A DNA stretch of 45,760 nt from OFTM10 sp964196195 (lineage in GTDB: Bacteria; Actinomycetota; Acidimicrobiia; Acidimicrobiales; Aldehydirespiratoraceae). Location: the NCBI GenBank assembly GCA_964196195.1, contig CAXMSE010000023.1:1-45760 (forward strand), in the 5' to 3' direction. The notes beneath the pieces are model-generated. The model saw only the letters and a list, made by a program, of their open reading frames with translations, was not told the origin of the DNA and ran no database searches. Shown piece by piece: positions 40,820-45,760 of this stretch. The position numbers and the translations under genes are program-made. Numbering within the stretch: position 1 is the stretch's first letter; each line of letters starts with the position of its first letter.

Positions 40820-41475
40820 GCTGCGAACCAGCCGTGGGTGCGGAGTTCGGTGAAACGGGGGTCGGTGGTTACCGCCTTCCACACTTTCTGGCCGTGGCGA
40901 CGGCAGATCTGGCGCACATTGTCGGGCCTGAGCCCGAAGCGGGACGCAACCGTGTGAGCCGGCGACGGGTCGCCGAGCCCCTGCTGGATGCGGTATTCCC
41001 AGTAGACCTGCTGATCACGGTGTGAACCGGCCGACCGGATGGCCTGATCGAGGAGCCCGACGCGGGGATGCCTGGCAATCAGGGCATCGAGATCATCGCC
41101 CGCCAGGTCGGCCACCACATTGGTGTGGGAGCCCACCTCGCGTTCGAGAACATCCGGGTCGAGGTCGACAACCCGATGGCCGATGACTCGGGCCACTTCG
41201 GCACGGATCGCCTTGAATGCCCAGTTCCATGGAGCCGCAGCACCAGGCCTCCATCCTGCGGCGCGGTGGAAGATCACGTAGCAGGCATCGATGGTGAGGC
41301 CATCGATCTCATCGCGATTGGGGATGAGATCGACGCGACCCATGCCCTCGAGGATGCCGCGAACCACCCAGCGCACCTTGGGCCCGAAGGCCTCTACGAA
41401 GGCAAAGAGGAAGGCCGCATCGCCGGCTGCCATGCCTGCCATCATTTGATCGAGAGGATCATCGGAATCACTCAT
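40816..41475 (-). CDS. Divergent sigma-70-like protein
   Basis: A 219-residue protein with a region-2-like N-terminal half (MAAGDAAFLFAFVEAFGPKVRWVV, then DEIDGLTIDACYVIFHRAAGW) and a region-4-like C-terminal HTH (HTVASRFGLRPDNVRQICRRHGQKVWKAV). The spacing is close to ECF sigma factors, but region 2 lacks some of the conserved aromatic and acidic residues, and a 45-residue linker separates the halves. It may be a sigma factor of an odd group or a sigma-derived DNA-binding protein. The ATG at 41475 has AAGGAG 6 nt upstream. It is coupled to the HTH-like gene downstream and divergent from the DapA-family gene, with near-identical direct repeats in front. Confidence 0.65.
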   Translation of the reverse strand: MSDSDDPLDQMMAGMAAGDAAFLFAFVEAFGPKVRWVVRGILEGMGRVDLIPNRDEIDGLTIDACYVIFHRAAGWRPGAAAPWNWAFKAIRAEVARVIGHRVVDLDPDVLEREVGSHTNVVADLAGDDLDALIARHPRVGLLDQAIRSAGSHRDQQVYWEYRIQQGLGDPSPAHTVASRFGLRPDNVRQICRRHGQKVWKAVTTDPRFTELRTHGWFAA

Positions 41476-41501
41476 TTCGTCTCCTTGTGTCGGGGAAGGC
41501 C

Positions 41502-41558
41502 GTGACATCCGCCGATGCCGCAGAACCCCATCATGCAGAGATGGTGTGACATCCACCG
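41502..41558. repeat. Direct repeats in the divergent sigma-like / DapA-family promoter region
   Basis: GTGACATCCgCCG at 41502-41514 and GTGACATCCaCCG at 41546-41558 differ at one position and start 44 nt apart, about four helical turns. They lie 27-83 nt upstream of the sigma-like start. They could be paired binding sites for a regulator, possibly autoregulatory. Confidence 0.4.
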
Positions 41559-41621
41559 TGGGTTCGCCACCCAGCAGGCGACCACCCCCGGTCGCCGCTG
41601 CGTGGCAGTGGAGCAGAAAGC

Positions 41622-41627
41622 TAGGAT
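41622..41627 (+). promoter_or_regulatory. Possible -10 element of the hydantoin-degradation genes
   Basis: TAGGAT lies 50 nt upstream of the DapA-family ATG at 41678. It would give a leader of about 44 nt. There is no clear -35 partner. Confidence 0.3.
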
Positions 41628-41677
41628 CGCGGCCCAACAGGCGAGTTCGAGTTCCCGATGATTGGCGACAAGTGCCG

Positions 41678-42613
41678 ATGACACACCGCATCAGCGACCG
41701 CACCGACGGGGTCTATGTCATCTCCGCCACGCCCTTTGGCGACGACGGAGCCATCGACTACGCCTCCGCTGACCGCCTGGTGGAGTTCTATCTCGGGCGC
41801 GGAGTCGCCGGCATGACCATTCTCGGCATGATGGGCGAGGCGAACAAGCTGTCGGCCGACGAAGCCACCGACTTCATGAACCACATGCTCGCCCGAATCG
41901 ACGGCCGTATCCCGGTCATCGTCGGCGTTACCGACCCGGGCCTTCGCAATCTCGCCCACCTGGCACGCACCAGCATGGAAGCGGGGGCGGCCGGCATCAT
42001 GGTTGCACCGGTTTCGGGCCTCAACACCGAGGCCAAGCTCTCTTCCTATTTCGCCCAGATCTGCGACGCACTCGGACCTGATATCCCGCTCTGCTACCAG
42101 GACTACCCCCAGACCACAGGCGTTCACATCTCCGCCACCGGCTTCTACCGCCTGGTCGACGATTTTGATCAGATAGTGATGTTCAAGCACGAGGATTGCC
42201 CGGGTCTGGGAAAGCTGAGTGCCGTTCGCGCTCTCGGCGATGAAGTCGGCCGTCGCCGCGTCTCGATACTGGCCGGCAACGGCGGGCTCTACCTCCCACA
42301 AGAGCTCGGGCGCGGGGCCGACGGGGCCATGACCGGCTTTGCCTATCCGGAAATGCTGGTGGAGGTGGTCTCGCTCTACAAGTCCGGCCACACGGCCCGG
42401 GCCGACGACCTCTTCGACGCCTACCTGCCGCTCGTGCGCTACGAGCAGCAACCGGGCTTCGGCTTGGCGGTGCGCAAGGAAGTCCTGCGCCGGCGGGGGG
42501 CAATGGCCAGTGCCGCGACCCGCGCGCCCGGCCCGCGCCTCAACGCCACCGACATGGCGGAACTGGATCGGCTGCTGGCCCGCGTCGAGACCCGTTCGGC
42601 GGAGCTGGAATAG
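41678..42613 (+). CDS. Dihydrodipicolinate synthase-family lyase/aldolase
   Basis: This 311-residue class I aldolase of the DapA/NAL family has the Schiff-base lysine in VMFKHED (Lys170), the Tyr in LCYQDYP (Tyr140) and the pyruvate-binding loop LGMMGEANKLS near residue 50, where true DapA has GTTGE. This change and the gene context argue against lysine biosynthesis and for a catabolic 2-oxoacid aldolase or related enzyme. The ATG at 41678 matches the usual family N-terminus. It is followed after 30 nt by the hydantoinase gene and is likely in its operon. Confidence 0.82.
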   Translation: MTHRISDRTDGVYVISATPFGDDGAIDYASADRLVEFYLGRGVAGMTILGMMGEANKLSADEATDFMNHMLARIDGRIPVIVGVTDPGLRNLAHLARTSMEAGAAGIMVAPVSGLNTEAKLSSYFAQICDALGPDIPLCYQDYPQTTGVHISATGFYRLVDDFDQIVMFKHEDCPGLGKLSAVRALGDEVGRRRVSILAGNGGLYLPQELGRGADGAMTGFAYPEMLVEVVSLYKSGHTARADDLFDAYLPLVRYEQQPGFGLAVRKEVLRRRGAMASAATRAPGPRLNATDMAELDRLLARVETRSAELE

Positions 42614-42643
42614 TGGGCTTCGGTAGCCGGAAAGGGTTTCGCT

Positions 42644-44107
42644 TTGTCTGAATTCGACCTCCTGATCAAGGGTGGCATGGTCGCGACCTCGGGCGACACG
42701 TTTTCTGCCGATATCGCGGTCCGAGACGGGCGCATCCAGGCGCTCGGACACCACCTCGGCTCAGCAGCGCGTGAGATCGACGCCACCGACCTGCTGGTTC
42801 TGCCGGGCGGCATCGACGCCCATTGTCATATCGAACAAGAGTCGTCGACCAGGATCATGACGGCTGATGATTTCTATTCCGGCAGTGTTTCGGCGGCTTT
42901 CGGTGGCAACACCACCTTCATTCCTTTCGCCGCTCAGCACCGCGGTCAGGAGTTGGGTGAGGTTGTCGAGATCGCGCATGAGCGAGCCGGGCCGAAATCG
43001 GTGATCGACTATGCCTTTCATCTGATCGTCTCGGATCCCACCCCAAAGGTGCTCGACCAGGAATTGCCCGCCCTGATCCAGGAGGGTTACACCTCCTTCA
43101 AGGTCTATCTGACCTACGAAATGCTGAAGATCAGCGACCGACAGATGCTCGACGTTTTGTCGCTGGCCCGTAGTTACGGTGCCATGACCATGGTGCACGC
43201 CGAAAACGACGACGTGATCTCCTGGATCTCCGAACGACTGCTCGCTCGCGGCTACGACGAGCCGAAATTCCACGCTGTCAGCCATGCCCAGATAGCTGAG
43301 AGCGAGGCCTCCAGGCGAGCGATCGATCTCGCCCGACTCACCGATGCGCGTCTGTTGATCGTCCACGTATCGGCCCCCGAGGCCGCGCAGGCGATCTTGA
43401 CTGCCCGCAACCAGGGCCTGCCGATCTACGGTGAAACCTGCCCCCAATACCTGTTCCTGACAGCCGACGACCTCGACCGCGACGCCATGGAAGGCGCCAA
43501 GTTCTGCTGCTCGCCGCCGCCACGCGACAAGGAAGCTCAGGACGCGATCTGGCGCGGCCTCACCAATGGCACCTTCCAGGTATTTTCGTCAGACCACTCG
43601 CCCTACCGCTTCGATTCCTCCGGCAAGTTCAACGCTGGGCCGAATCCCCCTTTCAACAAGATCGCCAACGGGGTGCCCGGCCTGGAGGTGCGCATGCCGC
43701 TGCTGTTCTCAGAGGGGGTCAACAAGGGCCGGCTCTCCCTGAACGAATTTGTCGCGCTGACCTCGACCAACGCCGCCAAGATCTACGGGCTCTATCCGCG
43801 CAAGGGTTCGATTGTGGTGGGTGCCGATGCCGATCTGGCGATTTGGGATCCGACATGGGAGCGCACCATCAGCCAGTCCATGCTGCACGACACGATGGAC
43901 TACACGCCGTACGAGGGAATGACCGTTACGGGCTGGCCGAGGATCGTCGTGAATCGGGGACGGGTGGTGATCGAGGACGAAACACTCATGGTCGATCGCG
44001 GGTCCGGCCAGTTCCTGCCGCGGTCTCCCGCCACCGACGGCTCAACCGGGATGTCGCCGACGTCGCCCCTGAGTCCCTCACGGGTCTTCGGCGCAGACCT
44101 CGCCTAG
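42644..44107 (+). CDS. hydA: Dihydropyrimidinase / D-hydantoinase
   Basis: This 487-residue cyclic amidohydrolase has the HxH metal ligands in GIDAHCHIEQ (His60, His62), the bridging carboxylated lysine in SFKVYLTYE (Lys153), histidines in MVHAEND and AVSHAQ, and the catalytic Asp in SSDHSPY (Asp317). It opens the ring of dihydropyrimidines or 5-substituted hydantoins to N-carbamoyl amino acids. The start is a TTG at 42644 with AAAGGG about 7 nt upstream. With the racemase and aldolase neighbours it fits a hydantoin or pyrimidine degradation route. No carbamoylase gene is inside the window. Confidence 0.88.
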   Translation: MSEFDLLIKGGMVATSGDTFSADIAVRDGRIQALGHHLGSAAREIDATDLLVLPGGIDAHCHIEQESSTRIMTADDFYSGSVSAAFGGNTTFIPFAAQHRGQELGEVVEIAHERAGPKSVIDYAFHLIVSDPTPKVLDQELPALIQEGYTSFKVYLTYEMLKISDRQMLDVLSLARSYGAMTMVHAENDDVISWISERLLARGYDEPKFHAVSHAQIAESEASRRAIDLARLTDARLLIVHVSAPEAAQAILTARNQGLPIYGETCPQYLFLTADDLDRDAMEGAKFCCSPPPRDKEAQDAIWRGLTNGTFQVFSSDHSPYRFDSSGKFNAGPNPPFNKIANGVPGLEVRMPLLFSEGVNKGRLSLNEFVALTSTNAAKIYGLYPRKGSIVVGADADLAIWDPTWERTISQSMLHDTMDYTPYEGMTVTGWPRIVVNRGRVVIEDETLMVDRGSGQFLPRSPATDGSTGMSPTSPLSPSRVFGADLA

Positions 44108-44125
44108 GGAAGGGGGAGACTGGCC

Positions 44126-44806
44126 ATGGAAAACCCGCCCTCCTCAGAGAAGACGCGCCACCTTCTCGTAATCAACCCCAACTCCAACCAGGCGGTCACC
44201 CATGGCATGGACCGGGCACTGGATCCTTTGCGGGCGACGGCCGGTGTGGAGATCGAGTGCACCACCCTGGCAGGCGGCCCTTTCGGCATCGAAACCCAAG
44301 CCGACATCGATGCCGTGGTCCTCCCCCTGCGCGATCTTGTGGTGGGCCGCGGCGACGTGGATTGTTTCGTCATCGCGTGCTACTCAGACCCCGGCTTGGC
44401 GGTTTGCCGCGAGGCCACCGACAAGCCGGTGCTCGGCATCCAGGCGTGCGGGGTGCTTACCGCCATGGCCCGGGCCGACCGCTTCGGCGTGATCGCCATC
44501 CAGGAGACCTCGATTCGCCGCCACCTCCCCTATCTCCGCCGACTGGGGGTGAGCGACAGGCTGGCCGGCGAGAGGGCCGCCAACTTGAGCGTCGCCGAGA
44601 GCGCATCCGGCGAGGACAGTTTCGCCCGCCTCATCGAAGTCGGCACCGAACTGCGCGACCACGACCGCGCCGATGTGATCGTTCTAGGCTGCGCGGGGAT
44701 GGCGGCACACCGCTTCGGACTGGAGCGAGAACTCGGCATTCCGGTGGTCGATCCGGTGCAGGCCGCCGTCACCATGGCTCTCGGTCTCGTTGTGCTCGAC
44801 GGGTGA
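44126..44806 (+). CDS. Aspartate/glutamate/hydantoin racemase family protein
   Basis: This 226-residue protein begins LLVINPNSNQAV, the signature of the hydantoin racemase branch of the Asp/Glu racemase superfamily. The two catalytic cysteines are in IACYSDPGL near residue 86 and VLGCAGM near 190, with GIQAC between them. It would interconvert D- and L-5-substituted hydantoins or a related acid so that the hydantoinase can use both. An AGGGGGAG ribosome binding site lies about 8 nt before the ATG, 18 nt after the hydantoinase stop. Maleate isomerase or arylmalonate decarboxylase are family alternatives. Confidence 0.83.
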   Translation: MENPPSSEKTRHLLVINPNSNQAVTHGMDRALDPLRATAGVEIECTTLAGGPFGIETQADIDAVVLPLRDLVVGRGDVDCFVIACYSDPGLAVCREATDKPVLGIQACGVLTAMARADRFGVIAIQETSIRRHLPYLRRLGVSDRLAGERAANLSVAESASGEDSFARLIEVGTELRDHDRADVIVLGCAGMAAHRFGLERELGIPVVDPVQAAVTMALGLVVLDG

Positions 44807-44899
44807 ATCCGACACGGTACGGGCCTGCCGCCGCGGTTCGCAGGGCCTCGAACTCGGCCTCGCTACCGCATAGGGCGATTCTGCTGGCAATGTGGTGAC

Positions 44900-45760
44900 A
44901 TGGCCATCACCGAACACCCAGACTCCCCCACCGAGGTCGATCCCGCGCGCGCTAGGGTCGCCGAGGCGGTGGCACGGACTCGCGCGGCCTTCACAAGTGG
45001 TCGCACCCGGTCGGTTGAATGGCGCGTCGAGCAACTCGACGGCCTTATCCGAATGCTCGACGAGCAGAGCTCACGGTTCGAGGAGGCCCTGGCCGCCGAC
45101 CTCGGCAAGCCACCGATCGAAGGCTTCGCCACCGACATCGGGTCCACGGCATCGGAGATCCGCGAGATCCGCAAGCACACACCCAAGTGGGCGAAGCGGC
45201 GCCGGGTATCGCTACCCCTCACTTCTCGCCCCGGCAAGGGCTACATCGTGCCCGAGCCGCTCGGGGTCGCCCTGGTGATCGCTCCGTGGAACTATCCCGT
45301 TCAGCTCCTCCTCAACCCGATCGCGGCGGCGCTCGCAGCAGGCAACGCCGTGGTGGCGAAGCCTTCCGAGCTCGCTCCGGCCACATCGGCGCTATTGGCC
45401 GAGCTCATCGGGCGCTACTGCGACTCCGATGCCGTCAGTGTGGTGGAGGGTGCGGTCGACGTGTCCGCTGCCCTGCTCGAACAACGCTTCGATCACATCT
45501 TCTTCACCGGGTCCACCGACGTCGGCCGGATCGTCTACGAGGCGGCAGCCAAGCACCTCACTCCCGTCACGCTCGAGCTCGGTGGCAAGAGTCCTGTGCT
45601 GGTCGACGACTCAGCCAACATCGAGGTGACCGCCCGCCGCCTGGCCTGGGGCAAGTGGCTCAACGCTGGGCAAACCTGTGTGGCTCCCGACTATGTGCTG
45701 GTCACCGAGACCCACAGGGATGCCCTGGTCGATGCGATGGAGAAGTCTTTCGAGGAGTTC
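44900..45760 (+). CDS. Aldehyde dehydrogenase, class-3-like (partial, runs off the window)
   Basis: The first 287 residues of an aldehyde dehydrogenase. It has the class 3 features APWNYPVQL (substrate entry, near 130), the cofactor segment FFTGSTDVG, the general base Glu226 in TLELGGKSP, and the nucleophile Cys260 in NAGQTCVAPDY. The N-terminus is short, as in fatty aldehyde and class 3 enzymes, and lacks a signal. It oxidises aldehydes to acids with NAD(P). The ATG at 44900 is the first sensible start; no strong ribosome binding site is seen. The gap of 93 nt from the racemase gene leaves its membership of the hydantoin unit open. Confidence 0.88.
   Translation, partial: MAITEHPDSPTEVDPARARVAEAVARTRAAFTSGRTRSVEWRVEQLDGLIRMLDEQSSRFEEALAADLGKPPIEGFATDIGSTASEIREIRKHTPKWAKRRRVSLPLTSRPGKGYIVPEPLGVALVIAPWNYPVQLLLNPIAAALAAGNAVVAKPSELAPATSALLAELIGRYCDSDAVSVVEGAVDVSAALLEQRFDHIFFTGSTDVGRIVYEAAAKHLTPVTLELGGKSPVLVDDSANIEVTARRLAWGKWLNAGQTCVAPDYVLVTETHRDALVDAMEKSFEEF

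Noticed and set aside
1..45760. Prophage, integrative element or insertion sequence
   Set aside because: No integrase, transposase, terminal inverted repeats with target duplications, attachment sites or tRNA genes are seen; the HNH gene belongs to a chromosomal DUF222 family rather than a phage terminase module.

Overview
The window is GC-rich, gene-dense bacterial chromosome with no rRNA, tRNA, CRISPR array, insertion sequence or prophage that I can see. The gene set points to a high-GC actinobacterium: a DUF222-HNH endonuclease behind an actinobacterial-type LexA box, an MmpL-like transporter, a DUF2510 protein, a BTAD regulator, short mod genes and many apparently leaderless starts. Its general make-up suggests Acidimicrobiia or a relative, but that placement is inference. 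Metabolism looks aerobic and heterotrophic.

Layout. 1-1.8 kb: the tail of an unknown gene, then an SOS-type promoter and the DUF222-HNH endonuclease. 1.8-4.8 kb (minus): a sugar trio of NAD-dependent epimerase, PIG-L deacetylase and NDP-sugar C-methyltransferase. 4.9-9.1 kb: a PNPOx-like flavoprotein, then a phosphotriesterase-family hydrolase overlapping a nitroreductase, an FMN-dependent 2-hydroxyacid oxidase and an O-methyltransferase. 9.1-13.7 kb: an MscS channel facing a coupled operon of HTH-TOBE protein, ModA, ModB, a short ModC and an SDR. 13.9-18.8 kb: an S9 peptidase facing a coupled MFS transporter and zinc dehydrogenase. 18.8-22.4 kb: a Glu/Ala-rich repeat protein, an ECF sigma factor with a membrane-anchored partner, and a nucleoside hydrolase. 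22.5-26 kb: an MmpL-like RND protein and a DUF2510 membrane protein.

26.2-31.1 kb holds the most interesting locus: a GrdB-like (glycine/sarcosine/betaine reductase selenoprotein B family) gene whose frame crosses an in-frame TGA exactly where the redox U-x-x-C motif belongs, so it is probably a selenoprotein that standard gene calling splits in two. Divergent from it lie a secreted protein, an SRPBCC protein, a thioredoxin-fold protein without its CxxC, and a PQQ-type beta-propeller lipoprotein. 31.1-41.5 kb (minus): a 1,610-residue BTAD / degenerate-kinase / nSTAND1 NTPase / transmembrane / WD40 protein, an acyl-CoA dehydrogenase, a FtsX-type ABC exporter pair, and a sigma-like plus HTH-like pair. 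41.7-45.8 kb: a dihydrodipicolinate-synthase-family lyase, a hydantoinase, an Asp/Glu/hydantoin racemase and the start of an aldehyde dehydrogenase, which together read as a cyclic amide (hydantoin or dihydropyrimidine) degradation module.

A recurrent promoter design is visible: a TAnnnT -10 hexamer, often TAG(A/C/T)GT, sits 5-9 nt before the start codon at about ten genes, which implies widespread leaderless transcripts. Strong hairpins separate several convergent gene pairs.
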